Below the pieces are notes generated by a model. The model made no database searches. It was given only the letters and a program-made list of their open reading frames with translations, and was not told where the DNA came from. DNA of 49,484 bases from CAYUST01 sp964447535 (GTDB lineage Bacteria; Patescibacteriota; Gracilibacteria; Absconditabacterales; Absconditicoccaceae): the NCBI GenBank assembly GCA_964447535.1, contig CAYUST010000008.1, forward strand, positions 1 through 49,484, in the 5' to 3' direction. The position numbers were made by a program, and so were the translations under genes. This document shows positions 7,980 through 17,368 of the stretch, one piece after another (position 1 is the stretch's first letter; each line of letters starts with the position of its first letter).

Positions 7980-8612
7980 TTATTCCTTTTGCGCTGGTGC
8001 TGGAGACACCGGCTTGTTCAAGAACTTCATGATAATCTTCTGAGTAAACAAAAGCTTCACATGGAGCTTGAGTGCCATTTGGTTTCTAAAACCATCGATG
8101 GACTCATTCAAGATAACTCTATTTCCACCGATGCGCTTGAGCCAGACTTTCTCTTCTAGTGAGAAGATGCGGTCATAGACACGAGCGAGTCGGGCCTGAT
8201 CAGCGTCAGCAGGGTCATACTTCAAGAGCGCAATGCTCCCAGGTTCCTGATAGACGATGGTATCATCCATCATCATCGCGAGCTGGTCACAAATGGCCTT
8301 ACTTTTGGCCAGTGATTGCGTCGATAGTTCCGAAACATCTATCTCTATATTTCCTCCATGAGGGAGTTCATGACAGAGATCAATCTCATTTGGGGTACTC
8401 AGCGCTACCATCAACTTATACAATTCAGCAACATTGGGTTCTCCCATATCTGCCGAGAAGACGTGCTCATTATAGCTGATGCTATCCGGCGAGGGGAATT
8501 TACTCCCATAGAAGTCAGTCGCCGCTGATGCAGGGTCACGTTTTTCTTCTTGTATTGCCTCACAACTCAAGAGTAATACGCTTACCAACAAGATACAAAA
8601 AGTTTTTTTCAT
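7980..8612 (-). CDS. Lipoprotein of a three-member paralogous family (third in operon)
   Basis: This 210-residue protein begins with a signal peptide ending in a lipobox (LLLSC, Cys17), so it should be exported and lipid-anchored. It shares two motifs with the two preceding genes: EIDLCHELPHGG (about residues 76-87) and SLEEKVWLKRIGG (about 151-163). The invariant Cys-His of the first motif could bind metal or form a thiol link, but no enzyme family is recognised. It starts 4 bp after the stop of the preceding paralogue. The C-terminus is a Pro/Ala-rich tail. Function unknown. Confidence 0.8.
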   Translation of the reverse strand: MKKTFCILLVSVLLLSCEAIQEEKRDPASAATDFYGSKFPSPDSISYNEHVFSADMGEPNVAELYKLMVALSTPNEIDLCHELPHGGNIEIDVSELSTQSLAKSKAICDQLAMMMDDTIVYQEPGSIALLKYDPADADQARLARVYDRIFSLEEKVWLKRIGGNRVILNESIDGFRNQMALKLHVKLLFTQKIIMKFLNKPVSPAPAQKE

Positions 8613-8615
8613 TGC

Positions 8616-9260
8616 TTACTTTTTATCCTGCAAATGCTTGCGCAGTGCAAGTTGTGAAATAATAATTTGTAGCGCACGGTTTTCCATGCTTGAACCAGAA
8701 CCATCTGCTAGCAGATGATTGGCTGAGACAGCATTGAGCCATACTTTTTCCTCGACGGTCATGTGACGATCGAGCGTACGAAGCAACTTCGTCTCATCTG
8801 GATTCGATGAATCAAAGTCGAAAAGAACGCTAGAGTTAGCCACTTGACGTGGTCCGGTTGCTGCACGCTCAGTCATACTCAGAGTCAGTGCAAGTGCTAT
8901 ATCGAGCAAGGTACTGAGATCTTTTTTGACCATATTTCCTTTTGGAAATTCATGACAAAGATCAATCTCTTCACTCGATGCATAGCGCATCAGCAATGAG
9001 TAGAGCATCTGCATGCTCCTACTCGTATCGACACTGAACATAGTGGGATCCACTTGTATTGTATCGATCGGATATTGCTTGTTGAAAGCTTCGCGCGAGG
9101 CGAGCTTTTGATCAAGTGCTATCGAATCGGCAATGTGCTTTTGCACCAGTGCGATAGAGTCGCGTTGTTGCTGTTCTGCTTTTTCTTTGAGCGCCTGTTC
9201 GCTTGTGCAACTAGTAGCAAGAAGAGCAAGCGAAATGAGGAGGAAAGATATTTTTTTCAT
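8616..9260 (-). CDS. Lipoprotein of a three-member paralogous family (second in operon)
   Basis: This 214-residue protein has a signal peptide with lipobox ATSC (Cys18), a Gln/Lys-rich helical spacer (about 22-60) and then the family core with EIDLCHEFPKGNM and TVEEKVWLNAVSA. Its ATG overlaps the TGA of the preceding gene as ATGA, the classic arrangement for translational coupling. In an organism reading UGA as Gly, the preceding protein would instead continue into this gene. It ends with TAA. No known family; clearly homologous to the genes on either side by the two motifs and overall layout. Confidence 0.8.
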   Translation of the reverse strand: MKKISFLLISLALLATSCTSEQALKEKAEQQQRDSIALVQKHIADSIALDQKLASREAFNKQYPIDTIQVDPTMFSVDTSRSMQMLYSLLMRYASSEEIDLCHEFPKGNMVKKDLSTLLDIALALTLSMTERAATGPRQVANSSVLFDFDSSNPDETKLLRTLDRHMTVEEKVWLNAVSANHLLADGSGSSMENRALQIIISQLALRKHLQDKK

Positions 9261-9943
9261 CTTTTTTTCGATGTTTTTTTGAGTGATTGAATCAGCTCAT
9301 TGAGCTGCTTTTGTTGATAGAGCAACTTGACGAGTATCTTCGTTGTCATTTGACTAACAAAATACTGATCTTCTGTATTTGCCAATGCTACCTGTCCTCC
9401 TATTTTGCGTAACCATACTTTTTCCTCTAGCGTGAAGTTGTTGTCAATCACTCGCAAGAAGCGTACACTCGCCTCATTAGTTGTATAGTTAATGAGCTTG
9501 GTACTGTTTTCGTTTGCATAGATAGGATACTCTCCCGTGAGTTGCTCTATGAGTACTTGATTGGCACTAGCTACTGCTAGGATGAGTGATAGGAAACTTG
9601 CATCTGTATAGTCCAACATATTCCCATGGGGAAGGTCATGACAGATGTTGATTTGTTCCTCAGTCGCATACTGCATCAGCAAATTATAGAGAAATATCTG
9701 CATAGCATCTCCTCTTCCTATCTCGAAATTTCTTGAGCTATACACTACAGTATCTAACTGAAATAGAGCACAGAGCGAATCTACAATCTGTTGTTCCTCA
9801 GCTTGATAGTGCGCATCCTCACTGTTTTCAACATAGTTTTCTTGTGTTGCTGATGAAGATACTGAATCAGATGGTGCATTCGCAGTCGATTGTTTGCACG
9901 CACTCATGAGTGCTATGCAACAGACAAGTAGGTATACTCTCAT
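9257..9943 (-). CDS. Lipoprotein of a three-member paralogous family (first in series)
   Basis: This 228-residue protein has a signal peptide with lipobox MSAC (Cys16), a Ser/Glu-rich spacer and then the shared core with QINICHDLPHGNM and TLEEKVWLRKIGG. As drawn it ends at a TGA that overlaps the next start (ATGA). If that TGA is read as Gly, the frame runs about 45 more codons to a TAG inside the next gene, giving an unrelated tail. The start likewise overlaps the TGA of the upstream coiled-coil gene. This makes the gene important for deciding whether region A uses TGA as stop. Function unknown. Confidence 0.75.
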   Translation of the reverse strand: MRVYLLVCCIALMSACKQSTANAPSDSVSSSATQENYVENSEDAHYQAEEQQIVDSLCALFQLDTVVYSSRNFEIGRGDAMQIFLYNLLMQYATEEQINICHDLPHGNMLDYTDASFLSLILAVASANQVLIEQLTGEYPIYANENSTKLINYTTNEASVRFLRVIDNNFTLEEKVWLRKIGGQVALANTEDQYFVSQMTTKILVKLLYQQKQLNELIQSLKKTSKKR

Positions 9944-10704
9944 TTCCCTGGTCTTTTGACGTTAGTAGATGAGGTATCTTTCACTACCTTTGCATTTTCC
10001 TTATGCAACTTTTTTTTGGTGTTGGCAGGTGCGGGAGCAGTGGTGGTGTCAGACGGTGCCTGACGTTCTTTTTCAAATGCACGAAGTTTTTTAGAAAACT
10101 CTGCGCGCATTTTCGAGTTGTCAGGTTGCTTATCACTTTTCAACAAAGAAGCGAGTCGTGCTCGTTCTTTGGGTGACAAGGGATCTCCTCCGGGAGCATG
10201 TTTTTTCTCCGTTGTTTCGATAGGATCACCGTTTGCAGCACGTCCTTTGCCGAGCTCTTTGGCGATTTCTGCATCGAGCGTCCCAGGTGCAGGTTTCTGA
10301 TTCTGCAGTTGTGAAGCCACGAGAGGATGCGTTGTCGGATCGTTCTTGGTTTGCTTCGTTTGCGCCACCTCCATCTGTTTTTTGAGTTGGTCCATATCGG
10401 AACGTAATGTGCCGATGTTGGTCGCCAACTCTTCGGTACGCTTACTTTGAAGCGAGTTTACCTCTTTGACAGAAGCGAGTTCTGTTTTGAGAGATACTAC
10501 TTCAGCTTTCAGCGCTGAATTTTCAGTCTTGAGATCCTGTGCATAGTCGGTGACGACTAAACGTAGTTCTTCTTGAGTGGCTGGTGGCGTTTTGATGGCC
10601 TCCACGAGTTCATCTGACTTGTCATAGCCAATGAACAAAATGCCAATTACAAAAACCAAGGTGATGAGCACCAAAAATGGCGCTGTTTTGATATTTGATA
10701 TCAT
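9940..10704 (-). CDS. Membrane-anchored coiled-coil protein leading the lipoprotein operon
   Basis: This 254-residue protein starts with a single transmembrane segment (about residues 9-26), then a heptad-rich coiled coil (about 45-120), then a low-complexity Lys/Pro/Ala-rich tail likely outside the membrane. It is drawn to a TGA that overlaps the next ATG. Read as Gly, the frame would add only nine residues before TAG. It is the first gene behind a clear minus-strand promoter and is followed by three lipoproteins in a tightly packed operon, so it may scaffold them at the envelope. No family recognised. Confidence 0.7.
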   Translation of the reverse strand: MISNIKTAPFLVLITLVFVIGILFIGYDKSDELVEAIKTPPATQEELRLVVTDYAQDLKTENSALKAEVVSLKTELASVKEVNSLQSKRTEELATNIGTLRSDMDQLKKQMEVAQTKQTKNDPTTHPLVASQLQNQKPAPGTLDAEIAKELGKGRAANGDPIETTEKKHAPGGDPLSPKERARLASLLKSDKQPDNSKMRAEFSKKLRAFEKERQAPSDTTTAPAPANTKKKLHKENAKVVKDTSSTNVKRPGK

Positions 10705-10737
10705 TTCAATTAATTTTAAAGTTCATACAATACATGG

Positions 10738-10765
10738 TATATACATATTATGAAACAAAAGTCAA
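10738..10765 (-). promoter_or_regulatory. Promoter of the lipoprotein operon
   Basis: Minus strand: -35 TTGACT (10760-10765), 16-bp spacer, -10 TATATA (10738-10743), about 34 bp upstream of the ATG. Confidence 0.75.
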
Positions 10766-10778
10766 TAGTTTCCTCACA

Positions 10779-10806
10779 TTGCAATCTGATGAGAGATGGC
10801 TATAGT
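10779..10806 (+). promoter_or_regulatory. Promoter of the LCP gene
   Basis: -35 TTGCAA (10779-10784), 16-bp spacer, -10 TATAGT (10801-10806), divergent from the lipoprotein promoter; the ATG follows 30 bp later. Confidence 0.65.
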
Positions 10807-10836
10807 GCAGGACAGTTTTAGACGTATTGGGTAAGT

Positions 10837-12264
10837 ATGAAGTTTTCAAAAAAGAAAGTAGGTGAATTTCCAACATACAAAGGGTTTGGTGACTTGGTTA
10901 ATTATAAATCAACTATCAAAGCTACCGTGATCGTGTGCGGTATTGTGCTCATTTTGTTTATGGCGAAATGGGTACTGGGTATGGCGAGTGGTGCTCTCTC
11001 AAGCGTGAGTTATGCTACTGCCAAGTTGGTAGGCGAGCAAGTAGGGGAACCTATGGAACTCGATGAGTTTGGTAACATCAATGTATTGATCGCTGGCTAT
11101 GGAGGTGAGAATCATGATGGTGGTTATTTGACGGATTCGATGATGATCGCTTCGTTCAACCCCAAGTTGGGGACGGTGACGTTTTTGTCGGTACCGAGAG
11201 ATTTGTATGTCAAAATAAACACAGGATACTATAGCAGAATCAATGGTATGTATCGATCATGGTATCTCCAAGGCAAAGATAGCCCTACTAGAGAGGAAGA
11301 TGCTATTTTCAAACTTGCAGATAAAATGACGGAGATTAGTGGATTAGAGATCCCGTATTATATGATGATAGATTTTCAAGGGTTAGTGAAATTAGTGGAT
11401 GCGGTAGGTGGAGTGGAAGTTGAGGTCAAAGATACCATCCATGATACGGAGTATCCTGGTCCCAATCATAGCTATACTATTTTCCATCTTGATCAAGGGA
11501 AGCAACTTATTGATGGAGAAACTGCACTCAAATATGCGAGATCTAGACATAGTACCTCTGACTTCTCACGTTCGTATAGACAGCAACAAATCATCGAGGG
11601 AGTGATGCACAAGATGCTCGGATCAATTTCTCTGACGCAATTGGGGAAGGTAAGAGATACGTACAGTCTTTTCACGAGTATGATAGAAACCAATATCGGT
11701 GTCAAGCAAGTGTTGGGACTCGTTGGGTATCTCAACAAACCTATTCGCTTCTTTTCTTTCGTCTATTCAGCTGATTGTAGTACGACGGTATTCGCCTATG
11801 CTACCCCGGGATGTGTATTGTACAATGCCAATAGAGATGACTTTGGTGGGGCAGCAACACTCTTGCCTCAAGGTGCAAATGTCTCAAATATTAGCTATTA
11901 TAAACATACACAGGATTTCGCTTTTTGGGTTGCTCACAATCAAGAGTTCTTGCTCGAGGCAGCACCTGTCCGTATTCTCAATGGTATCGATGCCGATCGC
12001 GCCAAAAAGGAAGGTTACAACGTCAATGGGGTAGCAGGTGAAGCAGCGACTAATCTCAAACTCAAAGGATTTTTGATAGATGATATCAAGAATGCATCAG
12101 GATTTTTTGACCAAACAACCGTCATTGTTTCAGAGACGGGAGCATATGCACATACGGTAGAGTTGTTACATGCATTTATTGATATACCTCTCGAACACGT
12201 CTCACCACTCTATGGCTCTGGAGTGACTATTGTTTTGGGGCAGGACTACTTGGAGAAACTTTAG
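10837..12264 (+). CDS. LytR-CpsA-Psr (LCP) family cell-wall polymer transferase
   Basis: This 475-residue protein has a short cytoplasmic N-terminus, one transmembrane helix (about 28-52) and an extracellular LCP catalytic domain (about 80-300). Characteristic elements are the TDSMMIASFNP strand, SVPRDLYV, the DFQGLVKLVDAVGG block and the ALKYARSRH motif with conserved Arg residues, as in TagTUV/Psr enzymes that move polyprenyl-phosphate-linked glycans to peptidoglycan or proteins. A C-terminal LytR_C-like domain (about 370-475) is present. This suggests a wall or surface glycan attached outside the membrane, consistent with the O-antigen-ligase-type gene at 26014-27264. It ends in TAG that runs straight into a heptanucleotide repeat. 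There is no in-frame TGA. Confidence 0.9.
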   Translation: MKFSKKKVGEFPTYKGFGDLVNYKSTIKATVIVCGIVLILFMAKWVLGMASGALSSVSYATAKLVGEQVGEPMELDEFGNINVLIAGYGGENHDGGYLTDSMMIASFNPKLGTVTFLSVPRDLYVKINTGYYSRINGMYRSWYLQGKDSPTREEDAIFKLADKMTEISGLEIPYYMMIDFQGLVKLVDAVGGVEVEVKDTIHDTEYPGPNHSYTIFHLDQGKQLIDGETALKYARSRHSTSDFSRSYRQQQIIEGVMHKMLGSISLTQLGKVRDTYSLFTSMIETNIGVKQVLGLVGYLNKPIRFFSFVYSADCSTTVFAYATPGCVLYNANRDDFGGAATLLPQGANVSNISYYKHTQDFAFWVAHNQEFLLEAAPVRILNGIDADRAKKEGYNVNGVAGEAATNLKLKGFLIDDIKNASGFFDQTTVIVSETGAYAHTVELLHAFIDIPLEHVSPLYGSGVTIVLGQDYLEKL

Positions 12265-12333
12265 GAAAGTGGAAAATGGAAAGTGGAAAGTGGAAAGTGG
12301 AAAGTGGAAAGTGGAAAGTGGAAAGTGGAAAGT
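12264..12333. repeat. Tandem 7-bp repeat (GGAAAGT), ten copies
   Basis: Ten head-to-tail copies of GGAAAGT (second copy GGAAAAT) begin at the last base of the LCP stop codon. The array runs into an inverted repeat AAAGTGGA-TAGC-TCCACTTT (about 12329-12348) and pyrimidine-rich sequence with a T-run near 12375 that could terminate transcription. Slippage would change only the 3' untranslated region. It marks the border between the TGA-free genes to the left and the TGA-containing genes to the right. Confidence 0.9.
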
Positions 12334-12446
12334 GGATAGCTCCACTTTTCAACTTTTCAACTCTCAACTTCCTACGTTTTTTTTGCAATTTCTGGCTATT
12401 TCCCCTATAATTACTCTGTCCATAAACTTTATCTAGGGAAGTGACT

Positions 12447-12893
12447 ATGAAGATCTTTATTCCGAGGAATATCTCCTGAGGATGGCTAAATATGAGCGTG
12501 ACGATCGGTCCCGCGACTATTTCTGTTGTCCAATTGATGATCTTGGCTATTGGTTTGTGAGCAACGCTGGGAGTTTGGAATACGTTGTACAAAGGAGGAA
12601 CTTCTAGAGGAGTTGCTTTCGCGATCGCTCTTCCAATTTTTTTGGTATGTGTATTTATTGCATTTTTCAAACAATCTGAACTTACATTGATACCTTTCAT
12701 CGCCAAGATGATCAGAACGTATTTTCTAGATACTACCCAAAAGTGGCAAGTCAACCGAGATAGACCAGACCCCAAGGCCATTGCATTGGCCAAATCCAGG
12801 AAAGAAGACCAACAACAGATAATTGAACAAAAAGACTTGGTCATGGACCAACGTAGTTTGGAAACCCTCAATCGTATTGCAGATCGCTCATAA
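12447..12893 (+). CDS. PrgI-like membrane protein (type IV secretion-associated family)
   Basis: Read with UGA as Gly this is a 148-residue protein (TGA at 12477 and 12558). It begins KIFIPRNI, then a Gly/Ile segment and two hydrophobic helices with an AIGLGATLG helix, a Pro-containing link and a second helix. A basic cytoplasmic tail with WQVNRDRPDP follows. This order (short N-terminal IP-R/K-I motif, two TM helices, charged tail) is that of the PrgI family found next to VirB4-type ATPases. A purine-rich AGGGAAG lies 5 nt before the ATG and decides the start. No VirB4 is visible here, so the secretion role is uncertain. Confidence 0.65.
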
Positions 12894-12928
12894 ATACCTA
12901 CTATCTAGGGTGTTTTATGTGTTCGTAA

Positions 12929-13900
12929 TTGACTGGAGTGACGTGGTATATAGGACAACCGCAGGCGTGGATTGCTAGCGCATGTATAATACTTGTGGGA
13001 CGAGGAGTGCTGCAGATGTGGAAGCATCTCCCTTTTGTGGTACCTGTATCGTTAGTCAAAAAAAAATTACAACGAATACGTTCTTTGATAATTATTTCCT
13101 TGATCTGTGCAGGTGCATTGTATCCATTGCAGATACAGATAGCAGGACTTGAGATACCACAGGTGAATACACAAGGGGCTCCGCTCTTGATAGCGTTGGA
13201 TGTTTCTTTGTCGATGAGCGCGACAGATATTACTCCCTCGAGAATGGAAGCTGCAAAAAAGCTCATAGATGAGCTTCTTGTTACTTTACCACAAGGACCT
13301 GTGGGAGTCATGGTATTTGCCTGAGTGCCCGTAGAAATTATTCCGTTGACCACGCATCGTGATGCGCTTCGCCAGAGAGTCGCTTCACTTGCCGTAGGAG
13401 ATTTTCCTTTGACGCAAACATTTTTGGGGACAGCGATGGGTGATGCATTATTGTTGGCACACCGTCGCCTGATGCAATGATCTCTGCCAGGGCATATTTT
13501 GTTGATCTCTGATGGAGATCCGAGTAAATGAGTAGATACGCTTCAAGTCGCTGATATTTTGGCACGTGATGGGATACGTATTTTTACGCTGATTATGTGA
13601 ACGGGTAATGTTTTGTTGTGATATGATACACAGGGTTGAGAAGTCTATGCGCAGTCCAGTCTGACGACTATGCAAACCCTCGCTACACGTACTCAGGGAC
13701 AGAGTCGAGTCTGGGAAACAGGAGAGCAACAAGCAAGTCTATGAAGAGAAATTTGACAACAATTACGTTCTGTGTCAGTGCTTACTCGTTCGAGTTTTCC
13801 TCTCAATGAGTTCTTGCGTTGGTGGATTATTGGGTGTAGTATTTTGTTGCTGATAGAAAAAAGTATAGCGTTGTGGTGTTTGCGTCGCTATGTGAAATAG
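12929..13900 (+). CDS. BatA/BatB-like von Willebrand factor A membrane protein
   Basis: This 323-residue protein is obtained by reading about ten TGA codons as Gly. After two N-terminal hydrophobic segments comes a VWA domain with the MIDAS motif DVSLS (Asp91, Ser93, Ser95), a conserved Thr region around GTAMGDALL, and ILLISDGDP. A C-terminal transmembrane helix and basic end follow. This is the layout of BatA/BatB-type proteins (Mg2+-dependent protein binding at the membrane). The TGA codons fall at turns such as VFA-G-V and LIM-G-TG where VWA proteins have Gly. The start is TTG, because a TAA lies just upstream in frame. It converges with the Cys-rich gene, 3 bp between stops. Confidence 0.8.
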
Positions 13901-13903
13901 GTA

Positions 13904-15325
13904 TTATTTTTGACCACAAAAACTTCATGCAGAGCAGGCCTTGGTTGTTTGTATATTTGATGAAAGACCATGTCAGCAGGGAGTAGTATACTCTTCCGTT
14001 CCTTCGGATCCACAAAAATAGTAGCACACACCACCGTTTGGATAGCACATACTATCTGTCATATAGTTGCAATTATTTATACTGCATTGATAGCGTATGG
14101 CTCAGTCAGCATCAATTCATACTCTTGAGCCTGGATAATTAATAAACTTCCCATCAGGACTTCCGCATCGTCATTGGGGAGCGGCCTTGGTTTTTTGTAT
14201 TTCAGTGGTCACTGATTGTGTAGTAAATGAAGGTAGTTCACCACATGTGCACAGTACATTATACGTACTTTCTTTTCCATCAAGAACACAGTATGAACCA
14301 GGACTAAATATATTGTTGTTTGTGTCGTCGCAGTCGTCTCCTTGTTCATGACGACAATCCACAAATCTACATCATGCTCATTCAGTACAATAAGCAAAAT
14401 TTTGTTTGTTCTGTAGTCATTTTTGAATGATGAGATGTGGAAAAATATTTTTCGCAATTGAGGTGTTTTTGAAGCTATATAAACTATCGTCATCTGCATC
14501 ACAGTATCGAATATGTTCTTTCTCAAGTAAACAGGTAGCAGAACATCCATCATCATCTTTGGTGTTTCCGTCATCGCATTGTTCAGTCATCCTATCACTA
14601 TTGGGGGTATTGATTACTTCATCACCGCACGTAGTGGGCTTACATAAGGCAGTACACGCATCATTTTCTTCTAGGTTGCCATCATCACATATTTCATCAT
14701 CTTCTAGAATCCCATTTCCGCATGCGTGACGTATGAGTGTGCCACAGTAGGATCCAAATGTTTTTTCAATTTCAGCTAAGGATGTTGTTTGTGCTACTAT
14801 TTCTCCACAATCATCAATGAGTAAAAAAAGAGGCAAAGTATCCTCGTTTAGGGAGAGCGCTGATTGGACTTTTTGTCGATCGGTGGCATCTACTCCTGCA
14901 GATTTTCTCGCAAAAAATGGTTGTTTGGTAATCGTAGTTTTGAGCCAAGATGTCCATTGTGAATGCGGGATGAGTGTAGAAAAATGACAGGTTTCTTCGA
15001 GATCTCGTTGCTCAAATCAGAGATTTTTCTTGGTACTCATTTCTACACACCCTGGAGCGTGTGGCGAACAAAAAGCTAGCATAGTGTAACTTCCTTTGGG
15101 TGGAATAATCATAAGTGGTTCTTTGTTGGCCAGGAGCACGTTTGGGAAATCAGTGTTGTAGATGCAACTAGAAGAAATTTCAGAGGACACGCTTTGTGTC
15201 GTCAGTGAAACTTCAGGAACCTCTGCGCCTTCAGGTAGAGGAGGAGATTTTGGGAAAAGTGCGTATGCAATTATACTTACTCATCAGATAATCAAAACTA
15301 ATTTCTTGTGGATCATAGATTGCAT
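13904..15325 (-). CDS. Secreted/anchored Cys-rich protein with DUF4215-type repeats
   Basis: This 473-residue protein has TGA read as Gly about 15 times. An N-terminal signal anchor (about 5-22) is followed by an unrecognised domain. From about residue 190 there are Cys-rich repeats of the form CGNGILEDDEICDDGN...NDACTALC and TTCGDEVINTP...EQCDDGNTKDDDGCSATC, typical of DUF4215 (myxococcus-type cysteine-rich) repeats of surface proteins. The C-terminal third continues with irregular CxC patterns. It is last in a five-gene minus-strand operon with a protease and a giant adhesin-like protein, so a role at the cell surface, disulphide-rich and perhaps processed, is likely. Confidence 0.8.
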
Positions 15326-15344
15326 CACTAACTACTACTAAAAA

Positions 15345-15521
15345 CTATGTACTTGTGTGTTGTAGGACTTCTTCGTTTTGCTCTGCACTCATGTGTAGTC
15401 AATTCTGTTGTTCTTTCCAGGCTATTACTATACTAACAATGCTCACCAAAAAGAGTAAACTCAGAGCGGTCTTCACTGACTTGTTGTGTAAATAAAGAGC
15501 TTGGAGAAGATCTTTGAGCAT
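15345..15521 (-). CDS. Short single-pass membrane protein in the surface operon
   Basis: This 58-residue protein has one hydrophobic segment (about 17-35) with charged residues on both sides; one TGA is read as Gly. It starts 9 bp after the stop of the subtilase gene and ends 19 bp before the next start, so it fits the operon spacing exactly. No family recognised; it could be a small anchor or accessory subunit. Confidence 0.65.
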
Positions 15522-15530
15522 GCTACATAC

Positions 15531-17093
15531 CTAAGCTAAAGGAGAAGGAGGCGTATTTTTGTGCGTTATCCATCGATGACGAATACCACTACCTATGACC
15601 ACTGCACTCAATATTGCAAGGAGTGAAAGCAAGATCAGATATATAGTGTCCCATCTTTTTTGTGCTATATCAATCGTGTGGGGAGTATTGGGAGCGCTTT
15701 CTGTAGCCACGCCATGGGTTTCTCTTGTAATACTAGGTTCCGTTTGTGGAATAAGCTTAGGGGAAATTTTCTGTTGACACAAATCATGCATAGCCAACTT
15801 TCCTACTCACATGCCAGCAGTTTCCAAAGGAATTGCAAGACGCTTGATATCTTCCCATCCATAGCCATGTGCCATTGCAAATCAGATTGCTCCTGCCACA
15901 ATAGGCGCAGCTTCTGATGTACCCTGATAGTCACCATACCAATCATTGAGATCGGTGGTGATGATATTTACTCCAGGAGCTGAAATGGTTACCCAGTCGC
16001 CATAGTTTGAGAATACGGCTCTTTTATTATTTGCATCGATAGCACTCACGCCAATTACTCCTTCGTATGCCGCAGGATAAAAGGGCTTTTCAGTATTTTG
16101 ATTACCCGCAGCTGCGACGAGTATAATATCTTTTTTGAGCAGTGCTTTGGTGACTTTTTCTACCATCGGTGTATCGATAGGTGTTCATCGTGAAACATTC
16201 AATACATCTACACCAAGTTCACTAGCTTTAGCCATACCTTCTAGTCCTGCACTTACTGCTCATCCTGGCTGACCATCTTCTGTCCCTTTGATCACGACAA
16301 GGCTGACCATATTGTTGCCGACACTACTGACTCAGAGGTTGTTATTCGAGATAGCTCATATGATACCAGCTGCTACCGTACCGTGTTCTCGACCATCTCA
16401 TACAACGGGTGGAACAGATGCATCGCTATCATCATTTGCGACATCGTGTTGTGCTACTATCTGCTCTTTGAGATCAGGATGTGTTACTGCAAATCCATTG
16501 TCGACGACACCTACTTTGATAGGTAGGAGTGGGTCTGGACAACGAGCAAATGCATCCAATGCACCGATATCTTTGAGATGCCATTGTTGCTTGAGTAAGG
16601 GATCATTGGGAGGGAGAGTACTTTGAAAGACAAACTTGGGAACAGAGTGAGTATAGGTAGTATCTACGATCGCCCCTAGCATTTTTTTGGTAGCAGTAAG
16701 AAATGCTCGATTGGTCATTGCCTTGGGATCGAAGGAGACTCTATAAATGTACTCCTCAGGGAGTATATCAACGAAAGGGCGACTTACGGTTGCACCAGGT
16801 ACTATAGAAGCAACTGTTTTCGCCAGGTAGGTGTTTTCTATGGGTTCTTGGAGTGTGATATAGACTGATCCCGGTATAATCCATTCAGGTTGCTCATAGG
16901 CAGGCAGCTGTGATCGATCAGGACAATCTCCGGGTTGTAGTCCAAGTATTTTTTTCTCGCCATCCGAAAACTGCTGTACCAAAAGTCGGTACTTCACACA
17001 TGGTTGAGTAAGTATGATATCTTGTGCAACTACCTGCAATGCGGTTACATTGCTCAAGAGTAGTATACTGATGAATAATCCTAACGCTTTCAT
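15531..17093 (-). CDS. Subtilisin-like serine protease (S8) with C-terminal membrane anchor
   Basis: This 520-residue protein has a signal peptide, a propeptide-like region and an S8 catalytic domain. Asp198 lies in GVVDNG, His237 in REHGTVAAG and Ser393 in GTSEAAP, with the LVAAAGN oxyanion-hole Asn between. Under the standard code the gene would break into several pieces. Reading eight or so TGA codons as Gly restores the His motif (TGA falls at the Gly before DGREHGT and in AGIIGA) and the NVSRG segment. A C-terminal TM helix (about 480-505) and short basic tail anchor it outside the membrane. It probably matures or sheds the large Cys-rich proteins of the same operon, or attacks host proteins. 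The ATG overlaps the preceding gene's end. Confidence 0.9.
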
Positions 17094-17341
17094 CCGGGGA
17101 GTTCAGTAAGTAAAGGCGATGGACTTGCGACTACACAATTTCCAGGTTCAAGAGCTATAGTGTGGAAACGCTGTTGTGCATCTTCATATCATACGATAGT
17201 GTAAGCAATGCAGTTTTCATCTTCTTGCGCATGCACATTATCAGTTAATCCATTACCTGTGAGTATTCACCAAGCCAATAATGCTACTGCACCAAGGTGA
17301 GTGAGATGAAGGAGATGTGTGAGTTGTTTGGTTGGTTTCAT
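17081..17341 (-). CDS. Small secreted protein related to the N-terminal region of the subtilase
   Basis: This 86-residue protein has an N-terminal hydrophobic export segment ending near residue 38 (NVHAQ, signal-peptidase-like). About 45 mature residues follow, with the pattern C-I-x-Y-x-I-V ... H-T-I-A-L-E-P-G-N-C. The same pattern (CVKYRLLV ... ILGLQPGDC) occurs just after the signal peptide of the subtilase encoded next, so the two look like copies of one small module. The frame contains three TGA read as Gly. The last one overlaps the protease start, and the frame closes three codons later at TAG. Function unknown; a propeptide-like inhibitor or docking module is conceivable. Confidence 0.65.
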
Positions 17342-17368
17342 ATGATTGATGCATACAGTAATAAAAAG

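Noticed and set aside
12227..12871. Minus-strand frame of 214 residues
   Set aside because: It is an antisense shadow of the PrgI-like gene and repeat; its end is only a translation of the GGAAAGT array.
12929..13900. Pseudogene or frameshifted VWA gene under the standard code
   Set aside because: All interruptions are TGA in one constant frame at Gly-compatible positions. The same holds for pheS, secA, pyrD, the antiporter and others, so recoding explains them better than decay.
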